In this document: positions 1 through 8,645 of the stretch, in pieces | How positions within the stretch are numbered: position 1 is the stretch's first letter | Layout: each line of letters starts with the position of its first letter | Assembly (NCBI GenBank): GCA_947383645.1 | Contig: CANDEH010000010.1 | Coordinates: 1-35,938 of the forward strand | Length of the DNA: 35,938 nucleotides | Reading direction: 5' to 3' | DNA from: an uncultured Clostridia bacterium | GTDB lineage: Bacteria > Bacillota > Clostridia > Oscillospirales > Oscillospiraceae | Notes under the pieces: generated by a model | Seen by the model: the letters and a program-made list of their open reading frames with translations, nothing else | Database searches by the model: none | Told to the model about the DNA's origin: nothing | Position numbers and translations under genes: made by a program

Positions 1-2675
1 TGGACTACCTGGCCACCCAGTCCGCCAACGGCACCTATGACAACGAGGTGGACCGTGCCGCTCTGCAAAAGGAGGTCAACCAGCTCCTCGACGAAATCGA
101 CCGCATCGCCGCGTCCGCCAACTTCAACGGCATTCAGCTGTTGGACGGCAAGTGGGACGCCGGCGGCAGCACCAGGACGGGCGAGTTCATCATTCCCGAG
201 GTAGGCGCCCCCCTGGGCGAGCAGACCTATATTCACGGCACCGGCACCGAGAAGGCCAAGACCGAGTTCGAGATTCACCTGGACAGCCTGGAGATCAACC
301 CCACCGAGGACGGCGCGGAGCTGGAGGTTCAGATCGGCGATGGCGCTGCGAAGGGCGCCAAGGTGACCGTTGCTTTGAACAAGGACGGGAAGTACGACGC
401 CGCAAAGCTGGCTGCCGCCATCGCGGCGAAGTTCAACGAGACCGATGGCACCACCAACAAGGTCGCCGGCCAGGAGTTTACCATTACGGCGGACGGCGGC
501 GTGGTCAAGTTCGTGCAGAAGAACGACCCCACCGGCGAAACCGATACCGTGGACGGCAGCATGGATGTCAAGCTCAGCTATAAGGCAAATGCTGCCGATG
601 CCGCAAAGCCGCTCAACGACGGCATTGCCCTCCACGACATCAATCCGCTCGTCGATGAGGTCAAGGCGCCCGCCGTCCAGGCCACCACCGGCGAAGCCGC
701 CACGGAGGCCAAGGAGGGAGCAAAGGCTACGGCAGAGGTTGACTTTACCTCTACTATTAACGGGATTGCTAATCAAATCACTGATGATAATGCGGAGAAC
801 GGCCATATTACGCTCCTCGGCACAACCTATAAGTGGGGCAATGACGCCACCGAGGGCGCGACGGAAATTACCGGCTTCAGCGATAAGGACGGCCTCGTTA
901 GCAAACTCCAGGGTCAAGTCAGGGGGAAGTACCCCAACTTCCAGGCTCCCGAAGGCTGGACTGTCAAGCAGAGCAGCACCATCGACGGCGACAAACTCAT
1001 TCTGGAGGCCGCCGCGGTTGGCAAAAAGACGGAAGCGCCCGTAATCGAAGGCGTGACCGGTACGATCACCAGCGCGGGCGAAGATGCCGTTTCCGCCAGC
1101 GCCGGCAGCAAGTCCAAGGTCGAGGTCGATTTCGCCAACCTGACCGGCAAGGACGTCGTCGGCGACACCGTCAAGATCGGCGGAAAGACCTTCGAGTTCG
1201 TCAAGGACGCCGCCGATGTCACAGACGGCAATACCGCAATCGTGGTGGCCGAGGATGACGCCGCCGCCGCTTTGGCCACCAAGTTTGAGACCGAGGTCAA
1301 GAAGGCGACGGAGAGCGGCATCGACTTTGCCAATGCCGCCGCGAACGGCACCAAGGTCACCATCCAGGCCAGCGCTGTCGGCAATACCGAGATCACCGCC
1401 GCGGCCAAGGACGCGGGCGGCGGCAGCGAGGACGACGACAAGCCCACCGCCGTCAACAAGGAAATCTTTTCTCAGGGCGACGGCATTGATGTCGCAGCCG
1501 ACGGCGACAAGACGCTGGATCAGATCGCCGCTGTCAAAGCTGTGCTTACCGGCCTGAGCGACATCAAGGTTGGCGAGGGTGCCGGTGAAGTGGATGTGGA
1601 GCTGAGCAAGCTCACCTTCGAGGGCACCGATACGCTCAAGGGCGCGCTCAAGAAGGTTTCCGACGCCATTGACACCGCGGTCAAGGCCTGGAACACCGCC
1701 AATGCCAAGGAGAAGGGCTACTCCTACGAGTACAAGGGCCTGTCCACCGACGGCACCGAGGCCGGCAAGATCGACCTCCAGGCCGCCACTGGCGTCACGG
1801 CTCTGATTGACAAGGTGCCCAACAAGCAGGACGACGACAACGCCGCAGCCGCCGGCGGGGTGTCCGGCACCTACAACGCCGCCACCGTCATGATTAAGCA
1901 GGGCGCGGCCGAGAAGTCCGGCACCATGGCCAGCACCAAGTTCGAGCTGAGCGATATCTTTGGCAAGGGCATCGGCGAGGGCAGCACCGTCACCATCGCC
2001 GGTAAAACCTACACCTTCAAGTTGGGCGACAGCTATTCCGTCAGCGGTGAGACTATCACTCTGAACAAGAACCTGAGCCCCGCCGAGATGCTTGAGCAGG
2101 CGGGCGACGGCCTGTCTCAGATGACCAACGACACCTTCTCCATCGGTCACGAGGGCAAGGGCAAGATCGTCATCAACGAGCTGAAGGATAACCCGAACAA
2201 CCTCGACAAGCTGACCACCAGAGAGGGCATTCAGTCCCTGCTGGGCTTCAAGTCGGTTACGGCCAAGGATGACAGCAAGGGCCTGACCCTCCAGATCGGC
2301 GACACCAGCAAGAGCTACAACCAGCTCAAGGTGAGTATCGGCAGCATGAAGACCGAGGACCTGGGCATCAAGGGCCTGAACATCGGCACCGCCGCTTCTG
2401 CCGCCGAGTCCATCGACATCATCAAGAACGCCATCAACACCGTCTCCGGTGTCCGCGGCGATCTGGGCGCCTACCAGAACCGTCTGGAGCACACGGCCAA
2501 CAACCTGAGCGTGATGGCGGAGAACATCCAGGATGCCGAGAGCTCCATCCGCGATACGGACATCGCCGAGGAGATGATGAGCTACACCAAGAACAACATT
2601 CTGGTGCAGTCCGCCCAGGCCATGCTGGCCCAGGCGAACCAGGTGCCCCAGGGTGTCCTCCAGCTCTTAGGCTGA
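1..2675 (+). CDS. fliC: Flagellin, 5'-truncated by the window edge; very long variable domain
   Basis: Flagellar filament subunit, exported by the flagellar type III apparatus. The frame is open from base 3, so the true start lies upstream. The first visible residues (DYLATQSANGTYDNEVDRA, then a KEVNQLLDEIDRIA helix) are the end of the conserved N-terminal D1 region. The last ~110 residues (from about base 2340) are the conserved C-terminal D1/D0 region, ending QANQVPQGVLQLLG. Between them lie about 740 residues of variable, surface-exposed sequence with repeated beta-type units such as KIGGKTFEF (~1165) and TIAGKTYTF (~1990). Ordinary flagellins are 270-500 residues, so this one is unusually large. 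Codon use is less GC-rich around 720-810, suggesting recombination in the variable part. No HExxH protease motif is present. Identification is very sure from both conserved ends. Confidence 0.95.
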   Translation, partial: DYLATQSANGTYDNEVDRAALQKEVNQLLDEIDRIAASANFNGIQLLDGKWDAGGSTRTGEFIIPEVGAPLGEQTYIHGTGTEKAKTEFEIHLDSLEINPTEDGAELEVQIGDGAAKGAKVTVALNKDGKYDAAKLAAAIAAKFNETDGTTNKVAGQEFTITADGGVVKFVQKNDPTGETDTVDGSMDVKLSYKANAADAAKPLNDGIALHDINPLVDEVKAPAVQATTGEAATEAKEGAKATAEVDFTSTINGIANQITDDNAENGHITLLGTTYKWGNDATEGATEITGFSDKDGLVSKLQGQVRGKYPNFQAPEGWTVKQSSTIDGDKLILEAAAVGKKTEAPVIEGVTGTITSAGEDAVSASAGSKSKVEVDFANLTGKDVVGDTVKIGGKTFEFVKDAADVTDGNTAIVVAEDDAAAALATKFETEVKKATESGIDFANAAANGTKVTIQASAVGNTEITAAAKDAGGGSEDDDKPTAVNKEIFSQGDGIDVAADGDKTLDQIAAVKAVLTGLSDIKVGEGAGEVDVELSKLTFEGTDTLKGALKKVSDAIDTAVKAWNTANAKEKGYSYEYKGLSTDGTEAGKIDLQAATGVTALIDKVPNKQDDDNAAAAGGVSGTYNAATVMIKQGAAEKSGTMASTKFELSDIFGKGIGEGSTVTIAGKTYTFKLGDSYSVSGETITLNKNLSPAEMLEQAGDGLSQMTNDTFSIGHEGKGKIVINELKDNPNNLDKLTTREGIQSLLGFKSVTAKDDSKGLTLQIGDTSKSYNQLKVSIGSMKTEDLGIKGLNIGTAASAAESIDIIKNAINTVSGVRGDLGAYQNRLEHTANNLSVMAENIQDAESSIRDTDIAEEMMSYTKNNILVQSAQAMLAQANQVPQGVLQLLG

Positions 2676-2806
2676 TAGCTAAACTGCGGGCGTCGCAGAG
2701 ACTGCGCGGCCTGGGGCAGCATGGCGGGGAGCGGAGGGGCAAGGGAGCGGCATGAAGCTTTCCGCACCGGCAGGAAACGGAGTGGAGCGGATTTCGCCCC
2801 GACGAG

Positions 2807-2851
2807 GCCCAGGCAAACCAGGTGTCCCAGGGTGTTCTCCGGCTCCTGGAC
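2807..2851 (+). pseudogene. Remnant of a second flagellin 3' end
   Basis: Read in the frame of base 2807, this stretch gives AQANQVSQGVLRLLD, almost the same as the last residues of the intact flagellin 170 bases upstream (AQANQVPQGVLQLL). No flagellin coding sequence precedes it, and the frame runs on past the normal stop. It is best explained as the scar of a tandem flagellin duplication that lost nearly all of one copy. The terminator at 2891 probably belonged to the lost copy and now serves the remaining gene. Residue identity is seen directly; the history is inferred. Confidence 0.7.
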
Positions 2852-2890
2852 GGATTGCCGCAGGCCCGTCCCACAGGCAGAAAACCGCCA

Positions 2891-2927
2891 AAAACCGGCG
2901 GGGACAGAGGGTCCCCGCCGGTTTTTT
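2891..2927 (+). terminator. Rho-independent terminator after flagellin
   Basis: A perfect 15-bp stem (AAAACCGGCGGGGAC paired with GTCCCCGCCGGTTTT, loop AGAGG) is followed by a T run. It closes the flagellin transcript and separates it from the promoter at 2940. Confidence 0.9.
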
Positions 2928-2939
2928 CGCGCCGCCCTC

Positions 2940-2968
2940 TTGACCGACGGCCCCGAATACGGTACACT
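2940..2968 (+). promoter_or_regulatory. Sigma-A type promoter for the PfkB kinase gene
   Basis: TTGACC, a 17-base spacer and TACACT, lying just after the flagellin terminator and 42 bases before the kinase start codon. A ribosome site (AAGAGGTG) precedes the ATG at 3011. Confidence 0.7.
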
Positions 2969-3010
2969 GAAGGCAACGACAACCCACAAATTCACAACAA
3001 GAGGTGCGCT

Positions 3011-3904
3011 ATGAAAGTTTTGAATTTAGGCTCGCTGAACCTGGACTACACCTTTCACGTGGACGCCTTCATCCAACCCAAGGAGACCAAGCTGGCCCGG
3101 TCGCTGAGCGTCCAGTGCGGCGGCAAGGGCCTCAACCAGTCCGTGGCCCTGGCCCGCGCCGGGTTTGAGGTTCTCCACGGCGGCCTCCTGGGCAGCGACG
3201 GGGGGATGCTCGCCGAGTGCCTGGCCGCCCACGGCGTCTCCACCGAGCTGCTGATCCCCTCCGATGAGCGCAGCGGCAACGCCATGATCCAGGTGGACGA
3301 CGCGGGACAGAACTGCATCCTCCTCTACGGCGGCACCAACCAGCTCCTCACCCGGGAGAACATCGGCGACATCTTCGACCGCTCCGGCGCGGTGGACCTG
3401 CTGGTGCTCCAGAACGAGGTCAGCGAGATGCCCTTCATCATTGACGAGGCCCACCGCCGGGGCATTCCCGTGGCCTTCAACGCCGCCCCCATGAGCGCCG
3501 CCGTGCTGTCCTACCCCCTGGAGAAGATCAGCTTCCTGATCGTCAACGAGGTGGAGGGCGCCCAGCTCTCCGGCTGCGGCGCGGAGGAGAGCGACAGGAT
3601 TCTGGACGTCCTGTCGGAGAAGTACCCCGCGGCCACGGTCCTGCTGACCCTGGGAGCCGACGGCGCCAAGTGCCGCCGGCAGGGGGAGACGGTGTTCGTT
3701 CCCGCCCGCAGGGTGCCCGTGGTGGACACCACCGCGGCGGGGGATACCTTCATCGGCTTCTTCCTCCACAGCCTCCTCAGCGGCGGGAGCCTCCGGCAGA
3801 GCATGGAGGCGGCCACCGCCGCCAGCGCTCTGTGCATCGGGCGGCACGGCGCGGCGGACGCCATCCCCACGGCGCGGCAGGTGGCGGAGCTGCTGGGAAA
3901 ATAG
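3011..3904 (+). CDS. PfkB-family sugar kinase (ribokinase-like)
   Basis: A 297-residue cytoplasmic kinase that would transfer phosphate from ATP to a sugar or sugar phosphate. The N-terminal PfkB signature is seen as GGKGLNQS at residues 37-44, and the C-terminal signature DTTAAGDTF at 239-247 with the catalytic base Asp245 and the anion hole AAGD. Length matches ribokinases (~300). The ATG at 3011 is preceded by AAGAGGTG; an in-frame GTG at 2822 falls in the flagellin remnant and is not the start. It has its own promoter and a downstream hairpin, so it is a single-gene unit next to the sugar ABC importer. Ribose is the default guess, but ribose-1-phosphate, deoxyribose and fructose-type substrates are all handled by this family, and sequence alone does not decide. 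Confidence 0.85.
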   Translation: MKVLNLGSLNLDYTFHVDAFIQPKETKLARSLSVQCGGKGLNQSVALARAGFEVLHGGLLGSDGGMLAECLAAHGVSTELLIPSDERSGNAMIQVDDAGQNCILLYGGTNQLLTRENIGDIFDRSGAVDLLVLQNEVSEMPFIIDEAHRRGIPVAFNAAPMSAAVLSYPLEKISFLIVNEVEGAQLSGCGAEESDRILDVLSEKYPAATVLLTLGADGAKCRRQGETVFVPARRVPVVDTTAAGDTFIGFFLHSLLSGGSLRQSMEAATAASALCIGRHGAADAIPTARQVAELLGK

Positions 3905-3921
3905 CGGACCGGACCGGTATC

Positions 3922-3952
3922 CGACGGGCAGGAGCTGTGCTCCTGCCCGTCG
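3922..3952 (+). terminator. Strong hairpin after the PfkB kinase gene
   Basis: A perfect 13-bp stem (CGACGGGCAGGAG with CTCCTGCCCGTCG, loop CTGTG) starts 18 bases after the kinase stop. The downstream T run is poor (CGTTTGCC), so termination may be partial. The rest of 3953-4284 holds no gene that I can support. Confidence 0.6.
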
Positions 3953-4284
3953 CGTTTGCCCGATATGTGGTTTTTTGTGGGAATCCTGCGGAGGCATGGA
4001 CATCTCCCTGCGTCCGCAGTGCGGAGACGGCATTCTGGTATCAAAGGGAGGAGAATGGGTGAATTCTGTGAAAAATTATACAAAATAGCCAGACTTGGGC
4101 GGGGGATTCCCCGCCGAACCCCGACAAATTTCCTGAACGTCAGCCCCGCCCGGCGAGGGAGAGAGGCGGCGCGCGGGTCCGAATCCCGGCAGGGGAAGGG
4201 TGAAAAATAGACAAAAGGGCCTGTCCTAATTTGTGTGAAATAGACGAAGATTAACATTTTACAACAAAATCCCATTGTGGCCTC

Positions 4285-4313
4285 TTGTATTTTCGATGTA
4301 CATATTGTATAAT
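4285..4313 (+). promoter_or_regulatory. Strong sigma-A promoter of the sugar ABC transporter operon
   Basis: TTGTAT, a 17-base spacer and a perfect TATAAT. The leader to the ATG at 4366 is about 45 bases and contains a short imperfect hairpin (ACAAAACC/GGTTTTTGT, 4319-4341) ahead of GAGGAGG at 4352. The AT-rich flank 4230-4284 would be a natural place for a regulator, but I could not define an operator. Confidence 0.8.
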
Positions 4314-4365
4314 CCCTCTAACAAAACCCGCAAGGTTTTTGTAAAAAAGCTATGAGGAGGAAACA

Positions 4366-5562
4366 ATGAAAAGAAGAATTTTGTCTATGCTTTTAGCGCT
4401 CTCCATGGTTTTCGCCCTGGTTGCCTGCGGCAGCAACAACGGCGGCCAGAACGACGCCAACCAGCCCAATGACACCCAGCAGGGCTCGGGCGACAACCAG
4501 CAGACCAACGAGCCCAGCGCCCCCGCCAGCCCCGTGGCCGGCAAGAAGGTTGCGTACATCATGATTATGCCCTCCGCCACCATCTTCCAGATGTGGGCCA
4601 ACTCCTGCCAGGATCTGGCCAAGGCTCTGGGCGCCTCCTGCGACGTGTTCTTCTGCGACGGCGACTTCAACAAGTGGCAGGACACCATCCGCACCTGCGC
4701 CAGCGGCGGCTATGACGGCCTTCTGGTCTCCCACGGCAACCAGGACGGCTCCTATGTGTTCCTCAAGGAGATCACCGAGCAGTACCCCAACCTGAAGATC
4801 ACCTGCTTCGACACCCAGTTCTATGCTGACGGCCAGTACCAGAAGATCCCCGGCGTCACCCAGATGTTCCAGCAGGACGCCTCCCTGGTCACCGTTCTTC
4901 TTGACGACATGATCGCCAAGTACGGCGAGGGCGTCCGCCTCATCAAGGTCTGGCGCGGCCCCAACTACAACTCCCCCTTCGACCGCCGCGAGGTGGGCTG
5001 GCAGGAGTATGAGAAGGCCGGCAAGATCAAGACCGTGGGCGAGGTCCAGCCCCTCCAGGATACCGTTGACTCCGCCAACACCGTGTTCGCCGCGTACCTC
5101 CAGAGCATCAAGCGCGAGGACGTGGACGGCGTCGTGGTCTACTACGACTGCTACGGCCAGGGTGTGTACCAGGCCATCACCGAGAACGCCAACTTCAACG
5201 GCACCAACGGCGACCCCCTGCCCATGGGCAGCGTGGACATCGACCCTGTTGACGTGACCAACATGCAGACCCGCCCCGACATCTGGACTGCCGCCGGCAC
5301 CACCGACTGGACCCTGAACGGTGAGATCGGCATGCGCATCCTGATGCTGGAGATCGCCGGTGAGTACGACAAGATCTACGATCCCGCCAGCGGCAAGACC
5401 GGCGTGGACGTGGTGGAGGTTCCCGGCTCCGCCATCCTGGCCACCAGCCTGAAGGACAGCTCCACCGTGGAGAACCTGGGCGAGATTGCCGACGAGACCT
5501 ACGGCAACCTGAGCTACCTGTCCGTGGCCGACTGGATGCCCGCCGACCTGATCCACAAGTAA
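4366..5562 (+). CDS. Sugar ABC transporter substrate-binding lipoprotein
   Basis: A 398-residue extracytoplasmic solute receptor. The N-terminus is a classical lipoprotein signal: positive MKRR, hydrophobic core, lipobox LVAC with the lipidated cysteine at residue 21. A low-complexity Asn/Gln/Gly/Pro linker (about 22-57) follows. The mature part begins GKKVAYIMIMPSATIFQMW, typical of the periplasmic-binding-protein type 1 fold of the ribose/galactose family (Peripla_BP_4). It is first in an operon with an RbsA-like ATPase and an RbsC-like permease, so it should bind a free monosaccharide or small sugar derivative. The downstream MtnK- and MtnA-type genes make 5-deoxyribose or 5-methylthioribose attractive ligands. 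That assignment is inferred from context. Confidence 0.9.
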   Translation: MKRRILSMLLALSMVFALVACGSNNGGQNDANQPNDTQQGSGDNQQTNEPSAPASPVAGKKVAYIMIMPSATIFQMWANSCQDLAKALGASCDVFFCDGDFNKWQDTIRTCASGGYDGLLVSHGNQDGSYVFLKEITEQYPNLKITCFDTQFYADGQYQKIPGVTQMFQQDASLVTVLLDDMIAKYGEGVRLIKVWRGPNYNSPFDRREVGWQEYEKAGKIKTVGEVQPLQDTVDSANTVFAAYLQSIKREDVDGVVVYYDCYGQGVYQAITENANFNGTNGDPLPMGSVDIDPVDVTNMQTRPDIWTAAGTTDWTLNGEIGMRILMLEIAGEYDKIYDPASGKTGVDVVEVPGSAILATSLKDSSTVENLGEIADETYGNLSYLSVADWMPADLIHK

Positions 5563-5619
5563 TCCGGTCCGGCGGCAGGGGAGGTCCCCGACATCCCCCG
5601 CAAGAGATAATGTAAGCAG

Positions 5620-5654
5620 AGGAGGCGCCGGAGGAAAACCTTTCGGCGCCTCCT
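5620..5654 (+). other. Intra-operon hairpin after the binding-protein gene
   Basis: An 11-bp perfect stem (AGGAGGCGCCG with CGGCGCCTCCT) with a 13-base loop and no T run. Hairpins at this place often protect the binding-protein mRNA and lower expression of the membrane components; that role is inferred. Confidence 0.5.
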
Positions 5655-5695
5655 CCCGATAGGGGAGGGAGCCCCCTCCCCGGCCAATGTCGGGG

Positions 5696-5740
5696 CTGCT
5701 GACAAAATCAGCGCCCTCCGGGGCGCGACTTTGTCAACAG
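5696..5740 (+). other. Long imperfect inverted repeat upstream of the ATPase gene
   Basis: A 45-base imperfect palindrome, outer arms CTGCTGACAAAATC and GACTTTGTCAACAG, inner GCGCC/GGGGCGC, ending 24 bases before the ATPase ATG. As RNA it would fold into a ~20-bp stem close to the ribosome site. It may tune ATPase/permease expression relative to the binding protein, or bind a regulator as DNA. Confidence 0.5.
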
Positions 5741-5764
5741 CCTCCGAAGAAAAGAGGGAGTCCT

Positions 5765-7297
5765 ATGGATCGCATTACACTTGAAACCAAGAATGTCTCC
5801 ATTGAATTTCCCGGTGTGAAGGCCCTGTCCAACGTGGACTTCGCCATCTCCACCGGGGAGATCCGCGCCGTGGTGGGCGCCAACGGCGCGGGCAAGTCCA
5901 CGTTGATGAAGGTGCTGGCCGGGGCCAACCCGGACTACACCGGCCAGGTGCTCCTGAACGGGGAGGCGGTGGAGCTGCGCAACCCCACCGCCGCCAAGAA
6001 GATCGGCATCCAGATCGTCTACCAGGAGGTGGACACCGCCCTGGTCCCCACCCTCTCCGTGGGGGAGAACGTGATGCTCAACCACACCGTGATGAACACC
6101 AAGGGCAAGCCCTTCATGAACTGGCCCGCCATCCATCAGCAGGCCCGGGAGGTGCTGGGGCGCCTGAACATCACCAACATCAACGTGAAGACCCTGGTGC
6201 AGGACCTGTCCCTGGCCCAGAAGCAGATGGTCCTCATCGCCCGGGCCATCCAGAGCCAGTGCAGCTTCCTGATCTTAGACGAGCCCACCGCCCCCCTCAG
6301 CGACACGGAGACGGTGGAGCTGTTCCGCCTGGTGAACCACCTGCGGGACACGGAGAACATCGGCGTCATCTTCATCTCCCACCGCATCAACGAGATCATC
6401 CAGATCTGCGACCAGTACACGGTCATGCGCAACGGCGAGATCGTGGGCACCAGCCCCGTGACGGCGGAGACCACCTCCCGTGAGATCGTGGAGCAGATGC
6501 TGGGCCGCTCCTTCGAGGAGAACTTCCCCAAGGAGGTGGTGGAGCTGGGCGAGGAGTTCTTCGAGGTGAAGAACCTCTCCGGCGGCGACGGCAAGGTCAA
6601 CGACGTGTCCCTCCACTTAAAGCGGGGCGAGATCATCGGCGTAGCGGGCCTGGTGGGCGCGGGGAAGAGCGAGCTGTGCAAGACGCTGTTCGGCAGCTAC
6701 AAGGTCACCGGCGGGGAGATCGTCCTGGGCGGCAGACGCCTGAAGATCCGCACCCCCTCCGACGCGGTGAAGGAGCGCATCGCCCTGGTGCCCGAGGAGC
6801 GCCGGAAGGAGGGCGTTCTGGTGAACGAGGACGTGAGCTTCAACCTCTCCGCGGCGTGTCTCGGCAAATTCTGCGTGGCCTCCTTCATCAACAAGGCCAA
6901 GACTGACGCCAACGCCAAGCAGTACGTGGAGTCCCTGGGCGTCAAGACCCCCTCCATCCGCCAGTGGGTGCGCAACCTCTCCGGCGGCAACCAGCAGAAG
7001 GTGGCCGTGGGCAAGTGGCTGGCGGCGGACTGCGACGTGTACATCTTCGACGAGCCCACCAAGGGCGTGGACGTGGGCGCCAAGCAGGACATCTTCCGCC
7101 TGATCTACGACATCGCCAAAAACGGCAACGGCGTCATCTACGCCTCCTGTGAGAACTCGGAGCTGCTGAGCATCACCGACCGGATCTACGTCATGTACGA
7201 CGGCAAGATCATGGCGGAGCTGGTGACAGCGGACACCTCGGAGGACGAGATCATGCACTACGCCGTAGGCGGCACCACCGCCTATGTGAAGGCGTAG
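5765..7297 (+). CDS. Sugar ABC transporter, double ATP-binding protein (RbsA/MglA family)
   Basis: A 510-residue cytoplasmic ATPase with two fused ABC domains that powers monosaccharide import. Domain 1 has Walker A GANGAGKST (residues 38-46), a degenerate signature LSLAQKQM and Walker B FLILDEPTAPLS. Domain 2 has a divergent Walker A GLVGAGKSE (Lys301), the canonical signature LSGGNQQKV (~405) and FDEPTKGVDVG. This asymmetry and the length (~500) are typical of RbsA/MglA proteins, whose second site is usually catalytically poor. The ATG at 5765 is chosen because it follows GAGGGAG and starts the family's normal N-terminus; an upstream in-frame ATG at 5687 lies in the hairpin region. Confidence 0.93.
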   Translation: MDRITLETKNVSIEFPGVKALSNVDFAISTGEIRAVVGANGAGKSTLMKVLAGANPDYTGQVLLNGEAVELRNPTAAKKIGIQIVYQEVDTALVPTLSVGENVMLNHTVMNTKGKPFMNWPAIHQQAREVLGRLNITNINVKTLVQDLSLAQKQMVLIARAIQSQCSFLILDEPTAPLSDTETVELFRLVNHLRDTENIGVIFISHRINEIIQICDQYTVMRNGEIVGTSPVTAETTSREIVEQMLGRSFEENFPKEVVELGEEFFEVKNLSGGDGKVNDVSLHLKRGEIIGVAGLVGAGKSELCKTLFGSYKVTGGEIVLGGRRLKIRTPSDAVKERIALVPEERRKEGVLVNEDVSFNLSAACLGKFCVASFINKAKTDANAKQYVESLGVKTPSIRQWVRNLSGGNQQKVAVGKWLAADCDVYIFDEPTKGVDVGAKQDIFRLIYDIAKNGNGVIYASCENSELLSITDRIYVMYDGKIMAELVTADTSEDEIMHYAVGGTTAYVKA

Positions 7298-7332
7298 CCC
7301 CCGCTGAAAAAATGACAGGAGGTACAAAAACT

Positions 7333-8328
7333 ATGCAAACCTTAGAGAAGAATAACACAAAAAAAGTTGCCCATTTCCTGCTGGACTGGGCCGCCGTCAT
7401 CGCCCTGGTGCTGTGCCTGGTGATCTTCTCGGCCCTGAAGGGCGCCAACTTCATGTCCAAGGCCAACATGGTGAACATTCTCCTGGCCATGTCCATCACC
7501 ACGGTGTTCGGCATCGCCGCCACGGTGACCATGGCCCCCGACGGCTTTGACATGTCCGCCTGCACCCTGGCCAGCTGCTCGGCCTACGTGTTCGTGTCCA
7601 TGTACCTGTGGTACGGGCTGAACCTGGCCATGTCCATCGTGGTGTGCATCATTGCCACCCTGGTGCTCTACCAGCTGACCATGTTCCTGATCCTGGTCTG
7701 CAAGATCCCCGACATGCTGGCTACCTGCGCCTTGATGTTCGTCCACCAGGGCCTGGGCCAGTGGTACATCGGCGGCGGCGCGGTGTCCACGGGCATGCGC
7801 GTGCCCCACTCCGGGGCCGACCCCGCCCGGACCACTCTGAGCAACGCCTTCTCCGCCATCGGCCGCTCCCCCTACATTATTATCATCATGCTGGCCTGCG
7901 TCCTGGCGGCCCACATTTTCTTAAACTACACCAAGCACGGCCGCTTCCTCTACGCCATGGGCGGCAACAAGCAGGCGGCCAAGCTCTCCGGCATCAACGT
8001 GAAGAAGTACCGGTATCTGGCGGGCATGATTACCGGCGTGTTTATCGCCATCGGCGGTATCCTGGTGGCCTCCCGCGGCAGCTCCGCCCAGGTCATGTGC
8101 TGCGACAACTACCTGATGCAGGCCCTGGCGGCGGTGTTCGTGGGCCGGTCCGTGGGCGGCGCGGAGAAGCCCAACGCCCTGGGCACCCTGGTGGGCGCCA
8201 TGCTGGTGTCCACCCTGGAGAACGGCCTCACCATCTGCGCCGTGCCCTACTACATCCTCCCCGCCGTGAAGGGCGCCGTCCTGGCCCTGGCCCTCATGGC
8301 CGCCTACGCCGGCAAGAAGGAACAGTAA
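7333..8328 (+). CDS. Sugar ABC transporter permease (RbsC family)
   Basis: A 331-residue inner-membrane permease with about 8-10 hydrophobic segments, e.g. WAAVIALVLCLVIF near residue 20 and YIIIIMLACVLAAHIF near 185. The family loop GKQAAKLSGINVKKY (in the form ALYAMGGN..AA.LSGI) contacts the ATPase. The ATG at 7333 has AGGAGG ten bases upstream; the in-frame ATG at 7312 lies before that site. RbsC-type permeases act as homodimers, so one gene is enough. The repeat hairpin at 8329 begins directly at its stop codon and probably ends or attenuates the transporter transcript. Confidence 0.92.
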   Translation: MQTLEKNNTKKVAHFLLDWAAVIALVLCLVIFSALKGANFMSKANMVNILLAMSITTVFGIAATVTMAPDGFDMSACTLASCSAYVFVSMYLWYGLNLAMSIVVCIIATLVLYQLTMFLILVCKIPDMLATCALMFVHQGLGQWYIGGGAVSTGMRVPHSGADPARTTLSNAFSAIGRSPYIIIIMLACVLAAHIFLNYTKHGRFLYAMGGNKQAAKLSGINVKKYRYLAGMITGVFIAIGGILVASRGSSAQVMCCDNYLMQALAAVFVGRSVGGAEKPNALGTLVGAMLVSTLENGLTICAVPYYILPAVKGAVLALALMAAYAGKKEQ

Positions 8329-8420
8329 CTTACTTTTTCTTAGAAGAAAAAGTAAGCAAAAAGAACTTTAAGTTCGCTCTGATGGTCAGGTGCGAACCGC
8401 AGCCTTTCCGCACGGTGACG
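8329..8420 (+). repeat. Interspersed hairpin element, copy 1
   Basis: Begins right after the permease stop with a perfect 13-bp stem (CTTACTTTTTCTT, two-base turn, AAGAAAAAGTAAG), then the tail CAAAAAGAACTTTAAG, and ends with AGCCTTTCCGCACGGTGACG. Copies 2 (14287) and 3 (17368) share the stem and tail; copy 2 also shares the distal 20 bases with one change. Likely a REP-like transcribed hairpin with terminator or mRNA-processing function. The rest of the gap to 8645 holds no gene I can support. Confidence 0.75.
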
Positions 8421-8645
8421 AGGGTGCCTCTTTTGCAGGTCTGCGGCGCTTCTGCGGGGCCTGCTGTAGGGGGCGGCTATCAGCCCCCCGGAACCCCCAG
8501 AGGAGCGGGAGGTCTGTGCTCCAGTTGAAAAAAATTCTGCCGCTCTGCCGTCTGATGGCCCCCGGAACACCCGGGAGAGCGGAAAAAAGGTTTCACGGCA
8601 ATCCAATTCATATTCATCTATATTTAAGGAAAGAAGGAACCGGGA

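Noticed and set aside
1..2675. Enzymatic flagellin (flagellinolysin-type protease domain)
   Set aside because: No HExxH motif in the variable domain.
4107..4197. T-arm-like sequence GGGTCCGAATCCC with possible TTCCCC/GGGGAA acceptor pairing
   Set aside because: No D-arm, anticodon arm or CCA-proximal features of a tRNA can be drawn; chance resemblance in a GC-rich gap.
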